DNA of 64,000 nucleotides from Microthrixaceae bacterium. GTDB lineage: Bacteria > Actinomycetota > Acidimicrobiia > Acidimicrobiales > Microtrichaceae. The translations under genes and the position numbers were made by a program. Positions 9,110 to 16,820 of this stretch are shown in pieces; the first letter of the stretch is position 1; each line of letters opens with the position of its first letter. Under the pieces are notes generated by a model. It searched no databases. It saw nothing but the letters and a program-made list of their open reading frames with translations, and was not told the DNA's origin. The DNA is taken from contig JAMLGM010000003.1 in assembly GCA_023957975.1 (NCBI GenBank), forward strand, positions 183,501-247,500, written 5' to 3'.

Positions 9110-9957
9110 CCAGGATTTCCGATCTGTTGGCCGAGGGGCCGACGTTGTCGTTCGAGTTCTTTCCACCGGCCACCGCGGCTGGGGTGGACGCGCTCGATGC
9201 CGCAGTGGCCGAACTGGCGGTGCTCGATCCGTCGTTTGTCTCGGTGACCTATGGGGCCGGAGGGTCCAACCGCGATCGCACCCGTCAGATCGTCGCTCGG
9301 ATCACCGAATCGCAGCGTTACCCGGCGATGCCTCACCTGACCTGCATCGGCCACACCCGCGAGGAATTGGTCGACCTCGTCGACGGCTACCTCGCCGCGG
9401 GAATCGAGAACATCCTGGCGCTCGCCGGCGATCCCCCGGCCGACGGATCGCCGGCGATCGGCGATTTCGAGCACGCCGCCGACCTCGTCGAGTTGATTCG
9501 AACACGTTCCGACGCAGCGGTGGGGGTCGCGGCGTTTCCCGAGGGGCATCCGCGTTCGGCGTCGCTGTCCCAGGACCGTCGCCACCTCGCCGCCAAGTTG
9601 CAGCGGGCCGATTTCGGCATCACCCAGTTCTTCTTTCGCTCCGAGCACTACTTGGCGATGCGCGACGATCTCGAAACGCTGGGCTGTGAGGTGCCGGTCC
9701 TGCCGGGTCTGATGCCCATGTTGAACCCCACCGCCGTCAAACGGTTCGCCGACATGAACGGGACGTGGTTCGACACGGCGTTGGCGGACAAGGTCGAGGC
9801 CGCGGATGAGTCCGATCGGCTGATGATCGCAGCCGATGCCGCCGCCGAGCTCGCCAATAAACTGATCGCGGCGGGAACCCCAGGGATCCACGTCTACTGC
9901 CTGAATCGGGCATCCACCGCGATCGCGTTGGTGGAACGTCTCACCGCATTTCGTTGA
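9106..9957 (+). CDS. metF: methylenetetrahydrofolate reductase MetF
   Basis: A 283-residue FAD-dependent TIM-barrel enzyme reducing 5,10-methylene-THF to 5-methyl-THF for methionine synthesis. The N-terminal SFEFFPP motif, VTYGAGGS, HLTCIGHT, NILALAGDPP and the FGITQFFF strand are all present. The GTG at 9106 overlaps the folD stop. Length and motif order match bacterial MetF (about 280-300 residues), with no C-terminal regulatory domain. It acts directly downstream of FolD in the folate pathway. Confidence 0.95.
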   Translation: MTRISDLLAEGPTLSFEFFPPATAAGVDALDAAVAELAVLDPSFVSVTYGAGGSNRDRTRQIVARITESQRYPAMPHLTCIGHTREELVDLVDGYLAAGIENILALAGDPPADGSPAIGDFEHAADLVELIRTRSDAAVGVAAFPEGHPRSASLSQDRRHLAAKLQRADFGITQFFFRSEHYLAMRDDLETLGCEVPVLPGLMPMLNPTAVKRFADMNGTWFDTALADKVEAADESDRLMIAADAAAELANKLIAAGTPGIHVYCLNRASTAIALVERLTAFR

Positions 9958-10050
9958 TTCTTGCCTTGACCCGAGGCGGCGCGGCCCGCACAGTCGTTGC
10001 GGGAGCGTCGGACGGCGAACCCGGCGAGCCCTAGACGGTGAAGAACGGCA

Positions 10051-10605
10051 GTGAATGACGACGATACGATTCGGCCCACGGTGAGCGGGGCGAGGTCGAA
10101 ACGACAGATTCGGACATCGGGCGGGGCGCCGGAACAGGCGCCCGCTGTTGTCATGGCCGTGGCCGCGTCGCCGCGCCGTCGCGTTTCGCAATGCGGTGGC
10201 ACTTTGGTCGAAGCGCTGTTGGCGATCGCCATCTTGAGCATCCTGCTGCTCGGGGTCATGGCGGCACTGACCACCACGGCCACGGTGTCGCGGTCGACCG
10301 GGCAGATTGCGGCGACGCGGAGCGCGTTGTCCACGGTGATCGAGCGGGCAGGAGCCGCTGCGTACCCGGGGTGTGACGCTGCGGGAGCGGTCGATACGCG
10401 TTTGCATGACTCGACGAGCCGCTCGTTGGTCGAGGCGCCCGACGGATACGGATTCGAAGTGGTCGCTGTTGCTTCGGCGCACCCGCAGGCCGCCTCCTGT
10501 CAGGCCTCCACCAGCGCGGTGCTGGTGACGATTCGGGTGAGTCATCTCGACTCGGGTGAGGCGCTCGACGGTCAGGTGGTCATTCGGGATCGGGGGACGC
10601 CGTGA
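10051..10605 (+). CDS. prepilin-like protein with type IV N-terminal methylation motif
   Basis: The sequence contains CGG-TLVEALLAIAILSILLLGVM, a class III signal: the prepilin peptidase cut site after Gly, Glu at +5 of the mature protein and a hydrophobic alpha1 helix. The start is uncertain. The outermost GTG (10051) gives a leader of about 50 residues. The ATG at 10153 gives a 16-residue basic leader, more usual for prepilins, and is probably correct. The globular part has two Cys that may form a disulfide. It is the first of three overlapping prepilin-like genes and resembles PilV/GspI-type minor pilins. The machinery (ATPase, platform protein, peptidase) is not in this window. Confidence 0.7.
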   Translation: MNDDDTIRPTVSGARSKRQIRTSGGAPEQAPAVVMAVAASPRRRVSQCGGTLVEALLAIAILSILLLGVMAALTTTATVSRSTGQIAATRSALSTVIERAGAAAYPGCDAAGAVDTRLHDSTSRSLVEAPDGYGFEVVAVASAHPQAASCQASTSAVLVTIRVSHLDSGEALDGQVVIRDRGTP

Positions 10606-11216
10606 AAGCGCTGCTGGTCGCTCGACGTCGGGCGATGAACAGTCAGCGGGGGCTGACGCTGATGGAGGTGTTGTTGACCTCCGCGATCTCCACGATCATC
10701 GCGGTCCCCGTGCTGGCGTGGATGATCACGGCGTTTCGTACCGATGCCGTCGTTCGAGCGACCTCCACCCGCACACAACTCGTCACCCAGATCACCCAGT
10801 ACTTCCCTCGGGATGTGGCCTCATCGGCCGGGGTGATCTACACCAGCGAGGGCGGCGCCGCCCCGGGCGTGGTCAACTACGACTGCGAAGCGCCTCAGGG
10901 CAACGTCGCGGTGTCGATGCGTACCAGCGATGGCGCCGGGCTGGTGGTGATCGCAGCCGTGGAGGACGAGGCCGGTTCAGTCTCGTTGGTGCGCCGGGTA
11001 TGTGCGATCGGTGGGCCGGTTCTCAGCTCCACCGATCTTGGAACCGGCCTTCGCGGTGAGGCGTCGACCATCGTGCGCGCCGTCGCCCACAAGGGAAGAG
11101 CGTTCACCGATGACGAGGTCAGCAGCGTCGACCTGATCGTCGATCTGCCGAGCGCGCGGCCGGTTGTGGTCAGCGGTTCGCGCAAGGTGGGCGCGGACGC
11201 GGCGGGTGCCCCATGA
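10602..11216 (+). CDS. PilW/GspJ-like minor prepilin
   Basis: A 204-residue protein whose GTG overlaps the previous stop (GTGA). The N-terminus has RGLTLMEVLLTSAISTIIAV: prepilin peptidase site after Gly, Glu at mature position 5 and a long hydrophobic helix. The following globular domain is Ser/Thr- and Val-rich with a Cys pair. Position and size suggest a PilW/GspJ-type minor pilin that joins its neighbours in a priming tip complex. Assignment within the family is by motif and gene order only. Confidence 0.72.
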   Translation: MKALLVARRRAMNSQRGLTLMEVLLTSAISTIIAVPVLAWMITAFRTDAVVRATSTRTQLVTQITQYFPRDVASSAGVIYTSEGGAAPGVVNYDCEAPQGNVAVSMRTSDGAGLVVIAAVEDEAGSVSLVRRVCAIGGPVLSSTDLGTGLRGEASTIVRAVAHKGRAFTDDEVSSVDLIVDLPSARPVVVSGSRKVGADAAGAP

Positions 11217-13492
11217 AACGATTGCGAACGCACCTCGATCCCGCCCGGCGGTCTCGTCCGCAGGACGAACGCGGCTATGTGCTGTTGACGGTGCTCGTCG
11301 CCACGATGATCTTCGGACTCATCGTGGTGGCGCTGCTCTCGATGGTTCAGACCGACGCTCGTGTGCAGCCGACCTACATCAACTCCGACAAGGTGAAGCG
11401 GGCCCTAGATGGCGGGCTCCAGACCGGCATTGCCCGGATCAAGGCGGTTCCGACAGCGGCCTTGAGCGCCTCCACCGATCCATGCGTGGGGATGGCCGGT
11501 TCGAATGGCATCGAAATCGAAGGCCGCACCGTCGAGGTGTCGTGTGTGAAACGTGCTGACGCGGCGCCGATCTGGGTGCCGACGACGGGAGACGGTGGAA
11601 CCGCCCTGGCCGTCACCGGACGGTGGCCTGCACGTAGCGACCTCAAAGAACAGCTGATGAAACCGACGTGGAGCGGCGGTGGTGGGTTCTCCGAAAACTG
11701 GGCGGACGGGTTGCTCGACGCGTTGGGCGTCGTCGAACCGAACACGCCGGGCTTGTTCGCGCTCGGGCCGAATCCCCCGACGGTGCACGGCGATGTCGCG
11801 GTGAAACACTGGTTCCTCGGTGCCACCCCGAAGGCCAACAGAAGCGCACTCGAGGTTCGAGGTTCGTTCCAGCAGGGCGACAACAAGGAAAAGGCCTGCA
11901 ACCTGCTCAAGGAGTGGACGATCAAACCGTTGGGGGTGTCGATCCCGCTTGGCTTCATCGGTAACGTGGAGGCGACGGGAGCGAAGAACTGTGCGAGCCC
12001 ACCGGCCGACTCGGAGTTCGATCGGCCCGACACTGATGGGTTGGCGGTGCGAACGCTCGATGCCGCGGCCTGTGTCGACGGCAAGGTCCTCGCCCTCGAA
12101 CCCGGGCGTTACGGCCCCGATGCGGTGGCCGTGCTGAATCAGTGGCTCGCTCCCGGGCCGTGCCAGAACGCGGTGCTGTGGTTCCAACCCGGTACCTATC
12201 GCTTCGACGCGGGTGGGACGTTGACAATGGCCAACCTGGCGATTGCGGACCCGTCGATGCAACTCGTGTTCGGCACGTGGGCCGGCGCTGCGACGTGGAC
12301 GCCGTTCACGCTCGGAGCCCCCCATTGCGACCCCGATTCGGCCGGGGTGTCGGTCACGCTGGGCGCGACGACCCGGATCGCCCACACAGCGGGCCGGATC
12401 TCGATGTGCGGCGACCCGGCGACGAATGCGTCGCCCACCCCGGTTCTCACCCAGCTCGATCCTCCGGCGACGATGGACGCCAGCGGGACGTTCCGTTGGG
12501 CGGTGGACTCGACGAGTGCCGAGCGTTGCACCCGGGTGAACGGGGAGGTCGACTGCACCGCTCCGATTCCCGTTCCGGAGATCACAGCGACGACCGGCGT
12601 TGCTCCTGTCGGCTTTCCCGCGGGCGGCGACGGGTGGGATAACAGCGAGGCGACCCGTGTATGGGACCGGATCGGGTGCGACGGGCCGTGCTATCCGGTG
12701 TGGAGGATGTCGGGCTGGGGTCCGATCAATCCGACCGGTGAAGACGCACCGTTGAGCACAGCGGAGATCCACCTTCGCGGGGCCTACACCGATCTCAACG
12801 TGTTGGATGGCAACACGAAGTTCTTCGCTGACGTGACCCTTGCCGATGGCACCAATTGCATCTCGGGTGTCGGAAACAAGGTGCCTTCGATCAACAACAC
12901 CGCCGGAGATCTCGTCATCAACCTGTTGAACAAGGGTTATGGATGCGGGGCACTCATCGATTCGGCCGACGACCTGGTGGGGGCGAGTATCCAGATCCGC
13001 GGCGCCATGACCGGTTCGGGTAACGGGAACTTCCGCCTGGACTACGTCTGGCTGGAGTTCGCCACGAGGGTTCCGCGCGACCATGAGGTCCGGATGGATC
13101 GGGCCGGCGGGACGTCATTCACCGCGCATGGGGTGGTGTATCTGCCGACTTCGTTCCTGCGGGTCATCTGGGCCGATACCGCCGCTCCTGCGTTGGGAAC
13201 CGATCTCCCGGTGGTCATCGGTCAGTTGGCGGCCGCTTCGGTGCTGAGCGCCACGGGTGAGGGCAGCAGTTGGCGGGTCGGATCGTTGGCATCGCGAAGC
13301 ATCGCAGCGGTCGGGCGGAGTGTGACCCTGCAGGCCTCGATCGACGGCCGGCTCTTGGCGAGTGCGGATGTCACGATCAACGACTGGGATGTTTCGACGT
13401 TCAGCATCGCGGCCGCGCGAGGCCTCGAGACGGCCAACTGGGCGTATTGCAACAAGGAACTCACGCCGACCGCGACCTGTTCGACGCCCTGA
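11213..13492 (+). CDS. large PilX/GspK-like pilin-associated protein
   Basis: A 759-residue protein starting four bases inside the previous gene (ATGA). After a basic leader comes RGYVLLTVLVATMIFGLIVVALL, a hydrophobic N-terminal helix like that of PilX/GspK. The usual Glu5 is not evident, a known property of GspK-like tip pilins. The rest is a very large extracellular region with about 18 Cys, many Gly and Asp, and beta-rich sequence, far longer than ordinary minor pilins (150-350 residues). This suggests a tip adhesin or a lectin/beta-helix-like module on a pilus or secretion pseudopilus. The perfect palindrome just after the stop is probably its terminator. Confidence 0.65.
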   Translation: MKRLRTHLDPARRSRPQDERGYVLLTVLVATMIFGLIVVALLSMVQTDARVQPTYINSDKVKRALDGGLQTGIARIKAVPTAALSASTDPCVGMAGSNGIEIEGRTVEVSCVKRADAAPIWVPTTGDGGTALAVTGRWPARSDLKEQLMKPTWSGGGGFSENWADGLLDALGVVEPNTPGLFALGPNPPTVHGDVAVKHWFLGATPKANRSALEVRGSFQQGDNKEKACNLLKEWTIKPLGVSIPLGFIGNVEATGAKNCASPPADSEFDRPDTDGLAVRTLDAAACVDGKVLALEPGRYGPDAVAVLNQWLAPGPCQNAVLWFQPGTYRFDAGGTLTMANLAIADPSMQLVFGTWAGAATWTPFTLGAPHCDPDSAGVSVTLGATTRIAHTAGRISMCGDPATNASPTPVLTQLDPPATMDASGTFRWAVDSTSAERCTRVNGEVDCTAPIPVPEITATTGVAPVGFPAGGDGWDNSEATRVWDRIGCDGPCYPVWRMSGWGPINPTGEDAPLSTAEIHLRGAYTDLNVLDGNTKFFADVTLADGTNCISGVGNKVPSINNTAGDLVINLLNKGYGCGALIDSADDLVGASIQIRGAMTGSGNGNFRLDYVWLEFATRVPRDHEVRMDRAGGTSFTAHGVVYLPTSFLRVIWADTAAPALGTDLPVVIGQLAAASVLSATGEGSSWRVGSLASRSIAAVGRSVTLQASIDGRLLASADVTINDWDVSTFSIAAARGLETANWAYCNKELTPTATCSTP

Positions 13493-13515
13493 CCGCGCCC
13501 TGACGCCGCGCCCCA

Positions 13516-13573
13516 GCCTGTTCTCCGATAACCAGTGGTCGTGATCACGACCACTGGTTATCGGAGAACAGGC
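13516..13573. terminator. 58-bp perfect palindrome, copy 1, probable bidirectional terminator
   Basis: Two 29-base arms with no spacer, centred on GTGATCAC, lie between the convergent ends of the pilin-like gene (13492) and the sugar transferase (13593). No T-run follows on either strand. It shares its sequence, apart from two paired changes, with the palindrome at 36779-36844. Confidence 0.65.
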
Positions 13574-13592
13574 AGGCGGGAGGTCAGGGCGC

Positions 13593-14933
13593 TCAGCGGC
13601 CGGTGCCGGACCCGCCGGCGATGCTTCGTATCGTGCGAACCGCGACGCGCAGGTCGAATCTCAGGTTCTGATTGCGCAGGTAGAAGAACTCGTACTGCAG
13701 CTTCTCCAGAGCGTCGCGGTCGTCGCTCGCATAGCCGTACTTGACCTGAGCCCATCCAGTGAGGCCGGGGCGCACCAGGTGCCGGAGTTGGTAGAAGGGC
13801 AGCTTCTCGCTCAGTTGTTCCACGTAGTGCGGCTGTTCCGGTCGGGGACCGACGACCGCGAGATCGCCGCGAAAGATGTTGATCACCTGCGGCAACTCGT
13901 CGAGATGACTCCTGCGGAGGAACCGCCCGAAGCTGGTGATGCGAGGGTCATCGGCCGCGGTCCACGGTGTCCCATCCGGCCCGGCGACGGGGCCCGAGGT
14001 CATCGTGCGGAATTTCAGAATCGTGAAGGTCACTCCGCCCTTGCCGACCCGCGGCTGGCGATACATGAGCGGACCACGGTTGGCGACCAGGTTTCCGACC
14101 AGCACCACCGGGGTGATGCCGATGAGCACGACGAGGCCCGCCGCTGCGCACGCGAGGTCGAAGAGGCGCTTCATCCGGCCGTAGGTACTGCGGTGAACCT
14201 CTCCGATATCGAACAACAGCGACGTGCGCTCGAGTTCACTGAGCGGAAGTTTGCCCAGCCAGGTCTCATAGAACGCCTCCAGCGTGCGGATCCGAACGCC
14301 AGCGGCGTGCAACGAGGCGGCCTGAGCGATGATGCGGTCGTCGCCCTGGGCTAACCGGTCGAGGACCACGACCGTGGCCGCCACGTTGTGGACGGTTGCG
14401 ATGAGCGGGTTGCGGCCCGGATCGCCGGAGGCGTCTGCGACGCTCAGTGCGGTGGCGATCGACGCGCTGCGTTCGGGCGAATCAGCCAGGTCGTCGAGCA
14501 ACCGCGCCCGCTCGGCATCGGTCGACACGAGCAGGATGCGGTCGCGCTGTTCCCCCCGTTGATCCCCGCGCCGCACGAGTGCATTGGCGAGAACCTGGAT
14601 CGGCAACACCATCAAGACGGTTCCGAACACGACGAACCTGGGGAGCAGCGCATCGCCGAGGACGAGTTGAACCGCCGACATGCCGAGTGCGGCCGCCAGC
14701 GCTGCAGCGGTCGCATGAAAGAACGCCGCGCGCGCCGATCGAGGCTGGTCGGGGAGGCCGAGCGCGTACGCCGCGACCGCCAGCATCGAGATGTAGGCGA
14801 GGGCCCAGAGCACACGGCTCGATGCGGTGAAGTCGTATGGTGGGTCGGCGATGAACCGTGCGTGTGCCTTCGACAGCGCCAGCACCACGACCGCACCGGC
14901 GCCGACACTCATCAACCGGGCGACGCGACGCAT
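13593..14933 (-). CDS. polyprenyl-phosphate sugar-1-phosphate transferase (exopolysaccharide type)
   Basis: A 446-residue membrane protein. Residues about 1-115 hold four transmembrane helices, followed by a Rossmann-like CoA-binding-type domain (about 130-240). The C-terminal bacterial sugar transferase domain starts with KRLFDLACAAAGLVVL near 254. It contains KFRTM, SHLDELPQVINIFRGDLAVVGPRPE and RPGLTGWAQV, the signatures of WbaP/CpsE-like initiating transferases. It loads the first sugar phosphate onto undecaprenyl phosphate for capsule or exopolysaccharide. No other polysaccharide genes lie nearby. A TAGCCT box six bases before the ATG suggests a leaderless message. Confidence 0.9.
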   Translation of the reverse strand: MRRVARLMSVGAGAVVVLALSKAHARFIADPPYDFTASSRVLWALAYISMLAVAAYALGLPDQPRSARAAFFHATAAALAAALGMSAVQLVLGDALLPRFVVFGTVLMVLPIQVLANALVRRGDQRGEQRDRILLVSTDAERARLLDDLADSPERSASIATALSVADASGDPGRNPLIATVHNVAATVVVLDRLAQGDDRIIAQAASLHAAGVRIRTLEAFYETWLGKLPLSELERTSLLFDIGEVHRSTYGRMKRLFDLACAAAGLVVLIGITPVVLVGNLVANRGPLMYRQPRVGKGGVTFTILKFRTMTSGPVAGPDGTPWTAADDPRITSFGRFLRRSHLDELPQVINIFRGDLAVVGPRPEQPHYVEQLSEKLPFYQLRHLVRPGLTGWAQVKYGYASDDRDALEKLQYEFFYLRNQNLRFDLRVAVRTIRSIAGGSGTGR

Positions 14934-14939
14934 GCACTC

Positions 14940-14945
14940 AGGCTA
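14940..14945 (-). promoter_or_regulatory. -10-like box (TAGCCT), probable leaderless promoter
   Basis: TAGCCT on the minus strand with six bases before the ATG at 14933 and no ribosome binding site between. Confidence 0.5.
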
Positions 14946-15078
14946 CGGACAGGGCCGATGATTCCCTCGTGGGCGCACCGAAGTGAGCCGAAGGACCTAC
15001 CCGTCGGCCTCGGTTTCCGCAGGCTTGCGCGGCGCTGTAGCTTTGGTTGACGTTTCACGCCGCCCAAGGGGAGGATTC

Positions 15079-15216
15079 ATGAGCTCCGAAACCACTGTCG
15101 TCGAAGAACTCGAAGCCGTCGCCAACGACGTTGCGCCCAGCGCCGACGCAGCGCTGGTCGAAGAGGAACTGCTCGTCGAGGAGATCTCCATCGACGGCAT
15201 GTGCGGCGTCTACTGA
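15079..15216 (+). CDS. mftA: mycofactocin precursor peptide MftA
   Basis: A 45-residue acidic peptide ending in the invariant core IDGMCGVY. The C-terminal Val-Tyr is decarboxylated and crosslinked by MftC, then released by MftE to give the redox-active mycofactocin core. The Glu-rich leader is what MftB would bind. I chose the ATG at 15079 because AAGGGGAGG sits 6-13 bases upstream. A GTG 96 bases earlier is in frame but would add a basic, non-conserved extension. It is the first gene of the first mycofactocin block. A weak TAGCTT box at 15038-15043 could be its -10. Confidence 0.95.
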   Translation: MSSETTVVEELEAVANDVAPSADAALVEEELLVEEISIDGMCGVY

Positions 15217-15256
15217 TCCGCAGCCTGGTCAGTAGACGATCGAAACGGCCCACCCG

Positions 15257-15538
15257 TTGACGAATGCGGTTCGAGCGCTGCTCGATCGGCCCTACGAACT
15301 TGATCCGATGGTTTCGCTGCGGCCCGAGCCGTTCGGCGCGCTCGCGTACCATTTCGGCAACCGCCGCCTGAGCTTCCTTCGCAACCACGACATGGTGCGC
15401 GTCGTCGAATCCCTCGGCGCACACGACAGTGTCGCCGATGCGCTGGAGGCGGCCGGAGTCGAACGGCGGCGATGGCCGTCGTTCGAAAAAGCGCTCGCCA
15501 CCCTCGAGTCATCGGAGATGATCCGTGTCCGTGCATGA
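15257..15538 (+). CDS. mftB: mycofactocin RiPP recognition element protein MftB
   Basis: A 93-residue PqqD-like winged-helix chaperone that binds the MftA leader and presents it to MftC. It begins YELDPMVSLRPEPFGALAYHF-type sequence and keeps the RLSFL segment, as in the family. The start is a TTG 40 bases after the mftA stop. The 3' end overlaps mftC by 14 bases, indicating coupled translation of the two interacting proteins. The usual length is 80-110 residues. Confidence 0.92.
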   Translation: MTNAVRALLDRPYELDPMVSLRPEPFGALAYHFGNRRLSFLRNHDMVRVVESLGAHDSVADALEAAGVERRRWPSFEKALATLESSEMIRVRA

Positions 15539-16820
15539 ACCTCTCGAACTGAACGTCCAGAGCGGCGCTGCGCCGGCCGTACTCGCGCCGAATGGACGTA
15601 CAACGATTCCGGTGATCACGACGCAGCCGCCGGCGCCGAAGCGGTCGACGCTGACCGACGACATGAAACGGGGCCTCGATGCTCCGATCTGTCTGACGTG
15701 GGAGCTCACCTACGCCTGCAACCTCGCGTGCGAGCACTGCCTGAGCAGCTCCGGGCGCCGCGATCCTCGCGAGTTGAGCACCGAGGAGTGCTTCGCGGTC
15801 ATCGACGAACTCGAACGACTCCAGGTTTTCTACGTGAACCTCGGCGGCGGGGAACCGATGCTGCGGCCCGACTTCTTCGAGATCATCGAATACGCGGTGA
15901 GTCATCACGTCGGGGTGAAGTTCTCGACCAACGGCACCTACATCGATGCTGAGACCGCGACGCGGCTGGCGTCGATGGACTATCTCGACATCCAGATTTC
16001 CATCGACGGCGCGACCGAGGACATCAACGATCCGCTGCGCGGCGACGGGTCCTTCGCCAAGGCCATCGCAGCGATGGAACACCTGCACGCCGCCCAGTTC
16101 GGTCCGTTCAAGATCTCGGTGGTGGTGACGCGTAACAACGTCGATCAGCTCGACGATTTCGCCGCGATCGCGGCGCGTTACGGGGCACAGCTCCGGGTGA
16201 CGCGCCTGCGTCCCTCAGGACGCGGCGCCGACAGCTGGGATGAGCTGCACCCGACGATGGATCAGCAGCGTCAGCTCTATCACTGGTTGAAAGACCGGCC
16301 TGAGGTGCTGACCGGCGACTCGTTCTTCCACCTTTCCGCCTTCGGTGAAGCGCTGCCGGGTCTCAACCTGTGTGGTGCGGGCCGTGTGGTCTGTCTTATT
16401 GACCCGGTCGGCGACGTGTACGCATGCCCGTTCGTCATTCACGACGAGTTCCTGGCGGGCAACGTGCGTGACGCCGGCGGGTTCACGGCGGTGTGGCGCA
16501 ACTCGGAGTTGTTCACCTCGTTGCGTCAGCCGAGTTCGCCCGGGGCCTGTGGTTCCTGTGGGAGCTACGACGCATGCCAGGGTGGTTGCATGGCCTCGAA
16601 GTTCTTCGTCGGACTCGAGCTCGACGACCCCGACCCGGAATGCGTAAAGGGCCATGCTGAGGAGCTGTTGGCGGCCCGGGTTCCGGGAACGGCGCCGGTT
16701 CCTTCCGTCGACCACAGTCGGCCAGGAATCGAGCGAACCTTCGGGCGCACCGGTGTCTCCATCGGCGCCAAGCCGCAACCTGTCGAGGCTCGAGTTTCCG
16801 AACCGGCCACGTTCACGTGA
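15525..16820 (+). CDS. mftC: mycofactocin radical SAM maturase MftC
   Basis: A 431-residue enzyme carrying out oxidative decarboxylation of the MftA C-terminal Tyr and then its crosslink to Val. The radical-SAM cluster ligands are Cys65, Cys69 and Cys72 in ACNLACEHC, followed by the GGGEPM motif. The C-terminal SPASM domain holds two auxiliary Fe-S clusters, with CGAGRVVCLIDP, YACPF and the terminal CGSCGSYDACQGGC set. The N-terminus is about 40 residues longer than usual and Pro/Ala rich. The GTG at 15525 was chosen because it overlaps mftB. A later start before residue 48 is possible. Confidence 0.95.
   Translation: MSVHEPLELNVQSGAAPAVLAPNGRTTIPVITTQPPAPKRSTLTDDMKRGLDAPICLTWELTYACNLACEHCLSSSGRRDPRELSTEECFAVIDELERLQVFYVNLGGGEPMLRPDFFEIIEYAVSHHVGVKFSTNGTYIDAETATRLASMDYLDIQISIDGATEDINDPLRGDGSFAKAIAAMEHLHAAQFGPFKISVVVTRNNVDQLDDFAAIAARYGAQLRVTRLRPSGRGADSWDELHPTMDQQRQLYHWLKDRPEVLTGDSFFHLSAFGEALPGLNLCGAGRVVCLIDPVGDVYACPFVIHDEFLAGNVRDAGGFTAVWRNSELFTSLRQPSSPGACGSCGSYDACQGGCMASKFFVGLELDDPDPECVKGHAEELLAARVPGTAPVPSVDHSRPGIERTFGRTGVSIGAKPQPVEARVSEPATFT

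Noticed and set aside
15217..15256. A regulatory hairpin between mftA and mftB to tune precursor to maturase ratio.
   Set aside because: No convincing stem was found in the 40-base gap.
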